This document shows positions 12,101 to 25,268 of a DNA stretch of 64,000 bases, piece after piece. This DNA is from Scortum barcoo (Eukaryota; Chordata; Actinopteri; Centrarchiformes; Terapontidae). The stretch lies in assembly GCA_023238725.1 (NCBI GenBank), contig CM041551.1, positions 5,507,759 through 5,571,758 of the forward strand, in the 5' to 3' direction. The stretch's first letter is position 1. Every line of letters begins with the position of its first letter. Both the position numbers and the translations under genes were made by a program. The notes below the pieces were generated by a model that ran no database searches, was not told where the DNA came from, and saw nothing but the letters and a program-made list of their open reading frames with translations.

Positions 12101-12608
12101 TGTGTTCACCTTAAATTTCAGTTTAACACTGGTATGTCTGTGCAGGGTTTTGTGACATCACATGTTTGGAATCCAATCGTGGTTCAGTATTCAACTTATG
12201 TGACGTGATGTGGGAAAAAAATTAAATTTTTACAAGTTAACTGAACCTTTTTGTGGAAAAACCACATGAGACAGAATCATTCTTTATGCAGAGTATTTTC
12301 ATATGTCTTAAGACATGTCTGGAGGTGGTTTTTAAGTACAAGAAGTTCTCTGTGAGGACTCTGCAGGGCGGTCAGTGCAGATTTGCGCTCGCATGGCGCT
12401 GAGCAGCACAGCTTGCAGACACGACGTCGGGTGCAGTGTGCTGCAGCTGGGTCTTGACGTGCGCTGAAGTCTGTCACTGCGCTCCCAGACCGCTCTGTCA
12501 TCTCAAGCATCTGCTGTGACTTCTTGTTGGAGAAGCTTCTGGAACAATCACAGTCCTCTGGTTGTCAGCACCTGGTGTTCCTGTCTGCTCCACTACAGCA
12601 TGTCAGTC
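9181..12608. other. Intergenic; possible conserved non-coding blocks
   Basis: No coding exon recognised. The stretch at about 10930-11310 has mixed composition with repeated ATTA/TAAT cores and CATTTAGCATGCTC-like words, and looks more constrained than its surroundings. Within it is a small GC patch, GATGGCGGCGGCGCCGCTGC (11088-11107). About 12340-12520 is also GC-richer, but no reading frame there resembles a protein. Function is unknown. Confidence 0.4.
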
Positions 12609-12628
12609 CACACACACACACACACACA
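12609..12628. repeat. (CA)n microsatellite
   Basis: Ten CA units. Confidence 0.95.
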
Positions 12629-15600
12629 GATGATATATCTTCACAGACATTTAACTGCTTATACTCCAGAGCCAAACAAGTAAGCATGATGTTGTCAGCA
12701 AGGGCGCTGACAAGGATTTTGGGCCCCACGAAGAGATTGGCCCCCACCACCATACAGCCACCACACCAAGTGCTGTAACCACACCTCCAGAAGCAAATCA
12801 ACCTATTTAAATCTTTAAATAACTCTGCCTTTACAGCCTTACATCTTTCTTGTAGTCCAGTACTTACTGTGGGATATTTACTGACAGTGACTGTGAAACT
12901 ATAACACTGTGCAGACGTTCACACAACACTCTGCATATAGTGGAATTTACTGTTTGAAGCAAGACTGATACCCTCTATAAGAAATGAGCTAAAGGCCATC
13001 GTTTACTCTCTAAATGTAATTTTAATGGTAAAATGCTTGAATGGGAAATAATGAAAACTAATTACAGTGTTCGATTTCTTATTATTGTAAAGAATTTAAT
13101 TATTTTTCCATTATAATAAAAAAAATAAATTCCCAAGGACCCTCTGCAATTATGCCAACTGTCATCCGGCACGATGCTGCTCACCTCCTCCTTCAGTTGG
13201 GAGTTGGGCCGCTTCATTGGTTTACTGGTGGGGGTACAGGGATGGGGAGACAGGATGATGGGCCTCGGGGGGTGGGGAATAAAATACAGAGGCTCTCTGG
13301 ATGTTTACTTTTAGCCAAAAAAAAAAAGAAAAAAAAGAAAAATGAAACAGTTAATTTTATAAGTACATTGTAAACAGTGTTTTTGTAATGATGATTAATC
13401 ATTTGAAAATGTTATGTTCTAATAATTGCTGTGGGAAAGTTTGCGAAAACAGCTTTTCACAGCTGGTCACAGGCCTTATTGCAACCGAAGTTCATGTTTC
13501 AAAGCTCTTAATGTAATAAAATTCTCAGCAGTATATAAGGGGTCAGTTTCATTACTAAAATGCAACCCAACTCTCAAAATATTCAAAACAGCAGATCTAA
13601 CCATCTGCCGGTGTTACACACTGACCCAGAAAACGCTAAGAACATTTATCAATACTGCAGTGAGCCTTTTGTGTGTACGTGGTTGATTGTATAAAATGTA
13701 GCCTACATATAGAAAATAAGACTCTTCTTATTTTATTATCTGACACTGCATGTGAATGGAGAATAGAAAGTCACACACATTATGAAAACTGAAGACACAC
13801 AGCTTTGTGCTGCCTTGTCATCTGGATGACTCTTTACATTTGCTGCAAGTGTTGCACAATTCTCTGAATATGAAAGGAAATAAAACATAATAAAAATTTA
13901 AAACATCTCCAACTGTGAAATCAGCTGTGGTTGGCCTCATGTGTTCAGTCAGCATCATAGTGATGATTTTAAAAGCGCTCACTCTTTGTGTTCTATTTTT
14001 TATCATCAGTTTTAAAAACACAAAAATGAAAGTTTAAGACACTAATGAGTGAGACATCTGATTGGAATTAAACATTGAGGTTTTAAATGATTAATTCTTT
14101 TCATTGTATAGGAGGGCAATTACATACCTCACTCCCAAGGAGCCACGCTTCCCTCCAGTCCTTCCAGAGCTGGTTTGAAACATTCACACGGAAGAAAAGA
14201 TACTAAATAAGAAAAGAAAAGATGAGAGATAAGAGGCAGGGAGATGTACTCAGGTTCCCACACAGCAATCCATTCTGCGCGGGGCTGCTTCAGGCTCCCG
14301 CATCCCTTCAAAGTGAATTTACACTGTTGAGCAAACACGTTCCCTGCCTCTTTGCCATTTCGGCCGAGTTTGATTCAGCAGCTCGGAGAGGTATTCAAAC
14401 ACCTTAAACAGGAAAAGGAGAGGCGAGGAGGAGGAAAAACTTCGTATTCCTCCACTCGAGTTTCCGCTCCAGCCTCCCTGAATAACAGAATCCAAACTCT
14501 GGAGATATTTTTAACCTCTTCGCAGCTCACGTTGTTTTGAAGACAGTCACTCTTTTTTTTTTTTTCATGCTGCATCTAAAGTGGGGTACTGTGGAGCCGC
14601 ATCTCTTCCTCATCACTATTAATTAATGATTAAATGATGATTGAAAGTTCCCTCACCTGACTGCTTATGGAGAGTATTTAGTCTGCTGATTGAAGTCTCT
14701 CAATCAGCAGCCAGCTCTGTAATCAGCACCTGATTATAACATGCAAACATACAGTGGTCCCTCTGCCCCCCCCCACTATCCTCTCTCTATTTATTTCAGT
14801 GAATCAGTTCATGGTGTTAAGGTCAGTAAACTTGCTTCTTATCATATCTCCTCTTTGTTTAGACTCTTTTTCCACCCCCCTCCCTCTACAACCCGGTACC
14901 ATCCCAGCATCGCTCCATCACTCCATCAACCAACACATTACACCCAGTTAGAGACTGATAATCTCAGGCTCCATGTTTTCTCAGTGATTGATAGCCAGTC
15001 AGAGAGCGGGGAGGCTGGTAAGGTCTCAGATAAAGTGACACCAGAGCCATTACTGTGTCCCAATCCCCCCCCCACCCCCCGCATGTGACACACAGAGCCG
15101 ATGCTTCCTTATCGCCGTGAACAGCGAAGAGCGGCACGCTGCGAGACATCTCTCCACCCCTGGATCGCACGAATATCACAACGTCAGATTCTGGGACATG
15201 CAAATGAGGGACTCCACTTTTGTGTTTGAACCCCAAAGAATAGAAAGCAATAAAGAAGACTCGGAAAGGCGCCTAAATTCAGTCAAAAGTTGAGAGCGCA
15301 GAGCGTGATTGAAAAGTCTTCAAACGAGCAGGTGAGGTGTGGGTACAAAAAAAAAAATGATGTGGCGTCTTTGATTGGCGGCTCTGTGTACATTCTGACA
15401 CCGGTGTCTGTTCGTGGCGGTTACAAAAGAACGCGTTACATCTTATAATAGATATGAGCAGTCGTCCAAAAGAAACCAGTTAGCAGCGGGGATTGTGAGC
15501 GTGAAAACAGCCTCACTTACATCCACTGAATACGGCACGGAAAGATAGTTATTACATTTTGGGACATACGCATCTTCGCTTTATTGCCGAGGGTTGGATG

Positions 15601-16929
15601 AGAAGATCAATACTACTCTCAGTCTGCATGTCACGTATAAAGCCTGAGCCGAGGGGAGCATTGAGACTGAAAAAACAGCAAGCCTAGCGGTGTCCTAAAG
15701 CTGTTCGAAGTCCGTACACAAACTGAAATTTTAATACGCGTGTTTGTGTTTATTTAAATTTTTAAAGTAATTTGTAGTTACTGAAAGTCAGATGTTTTCT
15801 AACTTTGGACTAGCTAGCTGTTTCACCTGCTTCCAGTCTTTATTGCTAAGCTAGGCTAATAGCCTCCTGACCTTTCAAAGCTTAAAAGCAGCCATTATTC
15901 ATGCAAGATTTACAATATTTTTCCAATCCTGCACATAGATTTTTTTATTTTTTATTTTTTTACGTGTAAGTACCTGTGCTGTAAGTGTCAACGCAGGACG
16001 GACGCTTACATTTAGCCAATTTATCAGTCCAGGGGAAACAGCAAATCGGACTCAACAACATGAATATCAGTGACACTTACAAGAGAATTAAATAATTATC
16101 ATTTGATTAACAGTGACAGCTACCGAACACATTATGGACACATTTAATGAGGCTGAACAAGCTAAACAGCTAAACCAGCCATAAACGTGCAGTAACACAC
16201 TGCTGAGAGTTTCCTTTAACCAGGTTTGTTTTTTTGTTTTTTCTTGCCTTCCTCTGTTCAAAAGCATCCACATCACGAAGACACAAGGCTTGTTTATTTT
16301 CCACATGACAGACCGGGACTTTTTCTCAGTTATCTCGACTCTCAGGTCATTCTGTACGTGTCCCAACTTGAGCAACCAGAGCTCTCGCTCTCAGTCCGAG
16401 GGGCCAGTTAGCATTTCCACAGGAGACACCGAAATATAAAAATAGAGCGCACTTTGATAGCTGTTTCATTCTGTCCTCCACGCCGCCTCTTTATTCTGTG
16501 TTTTCACTCTAGTTTCATACATGAGGTATTTTACCCAAAATCTTTATTAGTCTTTATTCTTTATACCTCAGGAAAGTGCTTAAATTAGACACCACATCAG
16601 GTTTTTCACAGTGAGACTTGTTCTGGTTAATATCTGTATATATTTTTTTTCTTTTTAAGGGTTACAACCCTTGGCTGGCTTTCCCAAAATCCAACGCCCC
16701 ATCCTGGCTCAAGAAGCAGGAATAGGTCATTGTAATTTTACTCCTGAAAGGGATTATAGTGAAATACTGATTACCTGACAGAGGGAAATGAGACAACGGC
16801 CAGTGTTAGTGGGTTTTTCCAAATCTGAATTGACAGGGCGGAGGTGGGTGGTTAAGTTCAATCCACTATTGCTGATGAGCAGGCTGATTTCTATTAACCT
16901 GCAGCCTGCAGATCACACATGCTGCTGCT
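12629..16929. other. Intergenic; nothing gene-like recognised
   Basis: Non-coding. It contains A/T homopolymers (about 13318-13342, 14551-14565, 15948-15960), C-runs (14767-14775 and 15065-15080), an octamer ATGCAAAT (15198-15205) and an 11-bp hairpin (14683-14710). Segments about 12700-12770 and 13135-13310 have a repeat-like feel (GGATTTTGGGCCCCACGA, GGCCTCGGGGGGTGGGGA) but I found no second copy in the window. Confidence 0.5.
14683..14710. repeat. 11-bp perfect inverted repeat (hairpin)
   Basis: CTGCTGATTGA (14683-14693) and TCAATCAGCAG (14700-14710) pair perfectly around a 6-base AGTCTC loop. No flanking transposon signature was seen. Confidence 0.75.

Positions 16930-16963
<34 letters not shown>
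16930..16963. repeat. (GA)n microsatellite
   Basis: About 17 GA units with one C interruption at 16940. Confidence 0.95.
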
Positions 16964-19900
16964 CTCTGCCACCAAACTTTTATGACACAGAAAGTCTGCT
17001 TAATGAGCTGGAAGATTCTTCCCATTTAGCCCTGTGCGGAAATAAAAGGAAGCTGGTCGGTGCTAAGGAAAAATGGCTACTTCCAGTTAAGTCCCCCAGT
17101 GGATTGGAAATTAGGAAATTATAAGCAGAGTGATCAATCATGGAGGAGTATGTGCTCCGGCATGAAACGCCCCAGCATTCTCCGAGACGGGTTTGTGAGA
17201 ATGTGAAGCGACATCAAACTTCATCTGAGCAATTATCATAGGTGCACCACTGCCTGTCCCATTAGCCCGACCACGGCTGACAGAGCGTGTACCCGGCCTA
17301 GTCGCAATTTTCGCATGCTTTTCCACAGACTTGGCTTCGGCGAGCTGCCATTGTGGTTATTTTTAAGCACCGACAGCAGCAGGTATGTGTCTGCCTGGAA
17401 ACAGACAAACACAATATGTCAAAAATGAAAGTCATCTCCGTCATATCCGTCATATTTTGTCCCAAATGTCCCCTAAAAGCAGTGTTTGTGTTGATCCTTA
17501 TTTACACCGCATCCTGTTGTGTCCAGCCAGACATGAAGCCTACCGGCGAAAAAAAACAACCAAACAAAGCCCCCGACGTCCAGCGTTAAAAAACATTGGC
17601 ACTTGACTCCCAGCCTCCCCTTGTTTGACAGTTGGAGCTCCGGCACACGAGCAGACAGAGCCAGCAGTGGCGGCAGTGCGAGCTCAGGAAGGCCCCGAAA
17701 GGCGGAGCTGGGGCTGATGGGGGGAACGTGTCAGCTACGGTGCTCTGGGAGAGTTGGAGGGTAGAATATTGATGCAAAGCAATCATGACAAACAAGATGC
17801 AAATTGTCATCATGAACAATCAAACATTTCTGGCAGCTGACAGTTGGAGACGTTTGATTGATAGCGATAGTGAGTCAGAAGTTTTAGCACACAAGCGTTT
17901 GAGTTTAAAGCTGTGACGTGAAACTTTTTGATTGATGCAAATTCAAGATGTGACAACAACAACCGTGGAGGGGAGGAAGTAAGCAAAGTGCATTGCTTTT
18001 TCCTTTTTTTTGTTAAACTTTTTATTAATCATGTTCAGGTTCAGTTCCTCTGGTAGCTGATCATGTTTTGGGGAGGGGGGTGAGATCATAGAGTAGACTG
18101 TAGAATTAGATACATTTAGTGTCTGTTTAAAATCCTTTGAAGGGACTCTGGAGATTAGACTTGAAAATCCAAATTTGGGTGGTGCATTTTGGGTGGAGCT
18201 GAGATGCATCAAGCAAACGATGGTCAACCTATCAAACAGCTGTAGGTCTACCACATAAACATGCTCCAAAACATACCACTTTTTGAGTATTAATATCCTC
18301 TTAACTGAATAATGAAATAATTACAAAACAGTACATAAAATGTACGCAAGGTTTAATGAACTGAACTAAACTTTTTTTTTTTGTGTAAAAGCAATTGAGA
18401 AAACAAATGTTCCTGCTGTTCCTGCACCATGATTTGTAACAAGACACACTTGAAGCTTCACCCATTGGCCTTTTTAAAATAAGTTGCATTGTAAGTTTTG
18501 CATAGTAAATTCAATTATACACAGTTAGAGGGACATAAGAGGATACTCACCTTTGCCATGGTTAGCCTTGTTTTCGTTATCACCAACCAACAAAGGAAGT
18601 GAAGAAGAAGCAAACATGGATGAAAACAATGATGGAGCTAAAATATTATAAAATCAGCTTTGCAAATGGAAAGGAAGGAGTGCATTCACACACTTTTTGC
18701 TAGTTGTCAAGGATACACACATGGTGGGTTCAGTGAGGAACACTGAATGTCGAATACGCCGCGGGGCACCTTTAATTCAACATGAATTAAAAGACACACA
18801 GCAGGTTTCCAGCAGAAATAAGGGATTCTGGAGAGTTTAACCCTCAAAGCTTGTATGGTGGGAATTAGGCCAGTATGTGCAGACAACACTCAGCAGAACG
18901 TTCATTCATGTTATTTTTTCTGTCCACCCAAAATCAGAAGAACTCAAATTCTGAAATGGGTCTGACAATGGAAATTAATAGAAAAAAATACATATTTAAA
19001 TTAAGTTAATGACAAAAGTGCGGCTATTTAAATCTAAAAAAAAAAAAAGCAGTGACAACATTGCACAATTCAGCATTAATTTTTTATATGTTTTTTTTTA
19101 TGTTTTAATATCCTGCTTGTACACCTCCACACCTCACAGTTCGGATGTAGATTATTGTTTAAAAAAAAACCTACTACAGTAAAAGACTTTAGAGTAATAA
19201 TAGGACTAACATCAGATGGTCGCTGGGAAGTGTTGCAGGTCGCCTCCACACTGGGCACCAAGTAGTGATGAGGGAAATATCTGCCTCTGCTGAGACTCCA
19301 CGCTCCGCTTCTCCTCCACCCATGCATACCGCTCGGCTAATGACTCGCAGGGCCCAACATAAGAGTGCACAATTCCTCCCAGACATTTCCACTCAGGTGG
19401 ATTATTTCAGCCTATTCCAGTGATTCACTCTATTCATTACTTGTCATGATTTTAGCCTTTTGGACTAAACAATGGCTGGTTAGTAATCAGTGCTGAGGAG
19501 GGTCAGCGTAACACACCAGCCATCATCCTGTCTTCACGTTTGCGCAAAATCCTCTGACAGGACCTGATAAATAGTGGCCCAGAAATAGTTTATGAATTAA
19601 TGTTTTGATGGTTTTGTGTAAGAGAGAGAGAGTATTAATGCTGGGAAATAGGCCCTGTGATGAAAATAGGAGCTGTGATGAAAGGTGTGGGCAGGAAGAT
19701 CTTTTATATAAATTGTCTGTATGGGGTGGAGATGAGAGGTGAGGAAGACACAGAGGGAGTAATGGCCAGAGAGCTGAGAGATGTCTGGGATGGCTGTGGG
19801 ATCTGTGTGTGTGCGGGTGTGTGTGTTCGCGGCAGCCTGCACGGGGAGCTGCAGTGGCGGCTGTGTGCTGATCATTCATGATGGCACCTTAGAGGCCATC

Positions 19901-22194
19901 CTGTAAGGAAGAAAAATGAAAACTATTAAAGGCTCACTGGGCTATGTTGGCTTTGGTGTGTCAGCAATTATTAGCCAGGGACAGCAGTCTTTAGGTCCTC
20001 GGATATAGAAGAGTAGGAGACTGTGGCAGAGGAGGGAAGGACACCGTGATCCTCTTCTATACGTTACTCTCATCTGTGCTGCAGAACTTTCTGCACTGTG
20101 ACAGCTTTGGTTTTCTATCAGTGGGTTTTTGAGTGGTAACGCAGGAGTAAAGTAGTCGTAATCCACAAAATCTGTTTTTCTGTGTGTGTGTTTCTCTGTT
20201 TTTTGGCTCTGTCTTTGGAGTTAAGCAGGGACGCAGTGCTGTGAGCTGTCAGTCAAACGGTGCAGGTGTTATTGTGACCTTTTTTGTTGGATTTTCTGTT
20301 GAGGGTTTCTATGTATTGGCACTTTTATTTTTGTCTGTAGACCGCTGGCACACTAGCAGCATCCTTTCACCCATTTATTCTAAAAACTCTGCCACTCAAT
20401 GAAATGGTATTTGTCTGTGATTATGTGTCACACATACATGCTTTAATGCTGCTTTTCACTCTATATGGGAAGCACCATGATTACAACCATGATTTTAACA
20501 TTCAGCGTGGCTCTTTATTTTCAGTGTGAGGCGGCACTTTCTTTTGAGTTGTGTGGCTAATTCTTCCTGCAACTTGTGTCTTACGTAACATTACCCCAAT
20601 GGCCACAAAGGTAAACTAATCAAACAGAATAAACCAAAACCAAACAAATATTACACGACTAATAATAATAAATACACAAGACTACTGTTTCAGTGTCTGA
20701 ATCGACAAATACATAAACAGTCAATACATGAAAAGTGAAGAAGTCAATACATTTGTGACAAGTTGCCTTTGAGAAAGATGGCTGGGTCATCTGAGAGGTC
20801 ATTACACAAGTTCTGAGTTAACAAGACAAATATTGATTTATATAAAAATGATGCAAATGATCACCTTAATATTTTTTCATCGTCAATAACATCAAAAACC
20901 ACTGTGGGGACACGCCGTATAAATCACATAAATGAAGGTCACCGTGTCCATTAATGCATAGCCTGCTGGTCATATTCACATATAGCATTATCAAACTACT
21001 ACCTGCTGGCAAATTTGGTGTCCTTGCATTTCGCAGTCCCTGCCGGAAGACAGATCCTCGGCGGACTAACCCTCATTACTCATTACAGTGTTTGAGGATG
21101 CGGGGGACCACCTGCGACACTTATAAATGACTTGCTTGTACAGTTTGCCTCGGGCGGAGCTGTAGCCGGACCTGACCAGATGGCCTGTGATCGACTCCCG
21201 TGTGGTGCAATACACATGCAGCGCGTCCATCGCCCAGGGGCCCAGTTTACACATCACATGCGGAGTAAGGAAAGAAATTTGCAGCATCACACATATCACT
21301 CTTTTATTTGAAGCCCATTTTTGTAACGGGTCAGCTAATGTTGGTGTGGTTTAACGGCATGGGTGAATACAGGCTGTAATCTACAGACTAAAATCTACAT
21401 TTTGACACTTTGAGTCAAATAAAACGGTTGCAAACATTAAATCTGGCAAAGATGTCTTCATCAAGTCCCCAGCTCACATTTTCCTCAGACAAAAAGCTCG
21501 AGCACCCTCCTCATCTTCCTCAGAAATTTGTACTCCGGTTGGAAAACAAAGTTAGGCGAGGAACACGAATGGCAGCGTTTGTGACAGTAATCCATGCCGG
21601 AGTGGGAAGGTGACGCAAGAGGTCACCGAATGTAAACGCCGCTGTTATTCGGCTAGTGTTAATCCCTCTGGCATAGCGACTGAGCATGCATCAATCACAG
21701 CCGTGTGTGTCCAGAGGTGAGCCAACAGGCATTAACCTTGAACCAGAAGTCAAAGTCTGGCCGCTCCACCCCCACGGCCACAAGACAGACCGCCACCGTG
21801 TCCGCTCGCACAAACACGAGCTGGAAACACAAAGTGAAAGTGAAGCCCTGTGCTTGGGAAAACAGAACTGCGAGGTAAGATGTTAAAAAGAGGAGCCTGT
21901 TTTGATTGTCTTGTCACTGGAAAATTACAGAGTAGGAGCTAGCTTAAGTGGCTGCATGCCTGCTGTATCATCATGACCGGCTATTTAAGGGCCTTATTTT
22001 GACTTTTTCCTTTTTCTAAACAGTTCATTTGTTGGGAAGAGACTTTGTGGTTGAAATACATTTTCTTAAAGGTGCATTTACCTTTTAGTTTTACGCACAC
22101 ATTTGAAATAAAATGGCAGAATAAATGAAAGTTAACGTTAGCATACACTACAATTGCATCGGCTATTGTGTAAGCATTGATTTGGAGTTGTTTT
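16964..22194. other. Intergenic; nothing gene-like recognised
   Basis: No exon, RNA gene or mobile element was supportable. The region has several A/T homopolymer runs (18003-18011, 18371-18381, 19037-19049, 19162-19169) and another ATGCAAAT octamer at about 17935-17942. The overlapping minus-strand frames at 19523-19879 (up to 118 codons) are low-complexity H/T/P-rich strings from CA-rich DNA, not proteins. Confidence 0.5.
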
Positions 22195-22400
22195 TATAGC
22201 CACCTAAGCTATAAAAAGCCCAAAACTCGCTCTGCTTTTGGTCTCAACCAGTTCCACGGAAATATCAGGTATATTTTTGTGGAACGGGTTGAGACCAAGC
22301 AGCTCTTTAATTGCTAAAAGTTTCACAAGCTAGTGGCTAACTTTGTTGCGTGGGGCTGGGCAGGTAGCGTAGCATTAATTATCAGAAGCTTATTGCTGCT
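22195..22400 (-). mobile_element. Foldback repeat family X, copy E (contains 20-bp hairpin)
   Basis: It shares AGCTAGTGGCTAAC and CTGGGCAGGTAGCGTA with the reverse complement of the copy at 29804-30160, and the GGTCTC..CC motif with the copy at 27424-27745. It contains an almost perfect hairpin: TTGGTCTCAACCAGTTCCAC (22238-22257) against the reverse complement of 22279-22298, with one mismatch and a 21-base loop. The equivalent position in copy B also carries an inverted repeat, so the hairpin is a feature of the family. No coding capacity; non-autonomous. Confidence 0.6.
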
Positions 22401-25243
22401 GCTGGAAAAAAGGCACAAGAATGATCCAAACGGTGGATTTTGCGGTCTGGAAAGCTTAATGTCAAACAGCAGGCGGCATGCAGGTGGCTGTAATCCATAG
22501 GCAATGAATTAATGAGTCAACAATATGCACCTGGAGCATTGAACAACAAGCTCAGGGAAGAACTAAGAAGAAAAAGCGAGGGATGTTAAACTTAAAGTTA
22601 TATGTGAACATGGTGGACATAGTGGAAAAGCAAAAACAGCGAGATATTAATATTAATATGTCGTACTCTTGATCCATATATTAAAAGATTATAACATATA
22701 TCAGTGATGGTTGATCTCACTAGTCCAAAAGGTTTGAACAGAACGGGGCGCTCGATATTATTTAAACCCGTGCTTTTCGTGTAATGACACATCAAAATGT
22801 CTGCTGTCCTTTCCCTGCCATCTTTTCCATTCAAAACAAAAGCTACAGTATATTGCTTCAAAAACCCCGGCGTGTTGCAGAGATCATGGAAAACTCAACA
22901 ATGTATGGGCGATTGTTTGACCGTTTTGTCCTATAGATTACATTTTTCTACGGTGAGAACTTTTTGCCTCATGGCTATTTTAGAAAAGACTAAAGTGACT
23001 TTATAGCTTAGATCTAATCGTGCATCCTCAGCAAGCAACATCAGATAGGCTCCCCCACCTTATCAGTGTAGGCAGGCAGAGGAATCATTTCAAGCATCTA
23101 CGGCCAGAAGGGAGGAAAAGGAGTAATTCATGGCTGTAATAGCAGTGGTTCAACAATTAGAGAAAAAGTCTGAGAAACAGGAGGGGGAAAAAAAAAACAT
23201 AACAAAAGTACGCCTGGGAGGCTTTTGTGATTGGGAGAAAAAAAGGAGGAGGAGGAAATAAAGAAACGAGTACTTTTATAAAATTTCAAGAGCAGATGAG
23301 GATGATAAGCCCGTGTAGCACTGTTTGATTCCTCGGATTGTCAAACAGCTTTTGATTTCCTGCTAAGTTATAAAAATGGCGCTCATAGGGAGAACATCAA
23401 AATTCAATAACTCCCTTTGAGATGAATGTTATTAGATTTTCATATGAGTGGAAGTTTCTTTTCATGTAGCAACAAAAGTGATACATCTGGAAAAAAAAAC
23501 ATTAACATGCATTATGCATTAATATCACATCAATTAGCATAAAGCTGAACCTCCGTGACATTGACTGAAGCGTTCTCAGTCAAACTGTGATGTTATTCTC
23601 CTCCACTACCTGGCATTTACCAGGTACTGAAAAGTCTACTTATGTAAGTAAAATGGAAGTGTTACAGCTCTTTAAAAATAGGCCACTGGAAAGAAAACTA
23701 TTTTTAAGAATTAAAAAAGTGTGAACTGATACTGAAATTATACAAATTTTGAAATCAAGAGTGCAGTGCTGTTAACTTTTAGATGCACAGGTAAGTTGAA
23801 CCTGCGCTTATACATGAGTGGATCAAAATGACAACATTAGAATCTATAGTTTTTGTTAATATTACATAAATACTCGCATAATGTTGTAATTGTTGAAGTA
23901 TTATTGGAAAAGAAAAGAGTAAAGAGTATTTAATTTATGGTCACTTGTACTCTGAAATTTCTTCTCACCTGACCCCGAAGAAATGCTGTGATAATTTACT
24001 GACTGACTGTCTTCATCCCGGGCATCAGATTCTAAATCTGAACCCAATCACTGATTTCTCATCAGGCATTTCCATCTCAGCCGTGCGTGTCGCAGCCCTG
24101 TTAACAATACAGATGAGGAAATACAAAATCATGAGAATGTTTTAAATAGTGCATCAACACATATGGCTGTAAAATTGAACATTTGCCATCCATCAGTCAC
24201 TAAATAAGTTTATTAAATATTAGTTAAAGCATGAACGTATAAATGTTAGAACACAACTCTTTCTCTGTAAAATATGTTACACATAGCTACTAAGCTAAGT
24301 AGTAAAGCTTCAAAGCTGTGTCAGTACAATCAATGTGCAGTAATGTTAAGCAAGGACAAATAAGGCTCATTGCAGATACAAACTGTAACATAATTGTAAT
24401 AAATGTGTTAACAGGATGCAAAAAAAAGAAATACACATATAGATTACTTAATGTATTAAATGTCAAATTTTCATGCTGTGTAAATCACTGTACTTCATCG
24501 AAACTACTGTATAAACAATACCTGACAGAAATAACTGGTAAGGATCAAAGGTTCTTGTGAATATTCACAGGAGATGCAAACTGCAAACAAAGATGATTTT
24601 TGACCCATTTATGGAGCGCTGGGGTATTGATATAAAAACATCATTCTCTGAAAACGTAAAGAGATTGATAATAATCCCACTGGTGGGATATCAAAGACAA
24701 GATTTTTGAGGAATATCTGACTTTTGTCTTAGAAATACTGGGAAGAAAAACAGACCAGATACATCATTTTGCATGTAAGGGGTTACAAAAAATGATCTAC
24801 AAATTCAATGTGAACCAGACTGAGGTTTGGATTTTAATAAGAGACAAATCCATGTTTAATGATGTGCCCTGATTGTGTTACCTTGACGTCCGTGTGCAAT
24901 GAATCAAGTTATTTTATTTCAACTTTCTCGAAAATGCTTCCTTATTGACGTGGCCGAGGCTGCGGAGAGCGGTCAGGAATCGGAGATGTTTAATAAGGTG
25001 CTGAGACCGATTTGCCACTTTGAAATGCTAAACGTGGAAACAAATTAGGGACGGAGGTACAAATTAGCCTGGAAATGTCTGCCGCATGTAATTAAAGGCC
25101 CCAATGAATTCCAATAATCAAGTAGGCCATCTTCTGAGAAAACTATTACAGGGGGATTATTAGTGTAGCAGGTTTCACTAATCACTCACTGACAGACCAG
25201 CTGTCTGCCAGCACTGCTGTCTGTCTGGGGTCTTACTGTCTCT
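22401..25243. other. Intergenic; possible conserved non-coding blocks
   Basis: No gene recognised. The segments at about 23020-23620 and 24590-25160 lack simple repeats and contain many TAAT/ATTA cores and words such as AATTAGCATAAA, typical of vertebrate regulatory DNA. That is compositional inference only. Confidence 0.35.
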
Positions 25244-25268
25244 CACACACACACACACACACACACAC
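25244..25268. repeat. (CA)n microsatellite
   Basis: About 12 CA units. A second short CA tract lies at about 25370-25384. Confidence 0.95.

Noticed and set aside
12277..12510. GC-richer 77-codon minus-strand frame with CKLCCSAPC-like cysteines
   Set aside because: No recognisable domain, no splice-site support, and spacing does not fit a zinc finger.
12700..13310. Possible repeat with GGATTTTGGGCCCC and GCAATTATGCCAACTGTCAT segments
   Set aside because: It feels repeat-like from memory, but no second copy in the window and no clear ends, so not listed as an element.
19523..19881. Three overlapping 74-118 codon frames
   Set aside because: They derive from a purine/pyrimidine-skewed, CA-rich stretch; the proteins are H/T/P-rich low complexity.
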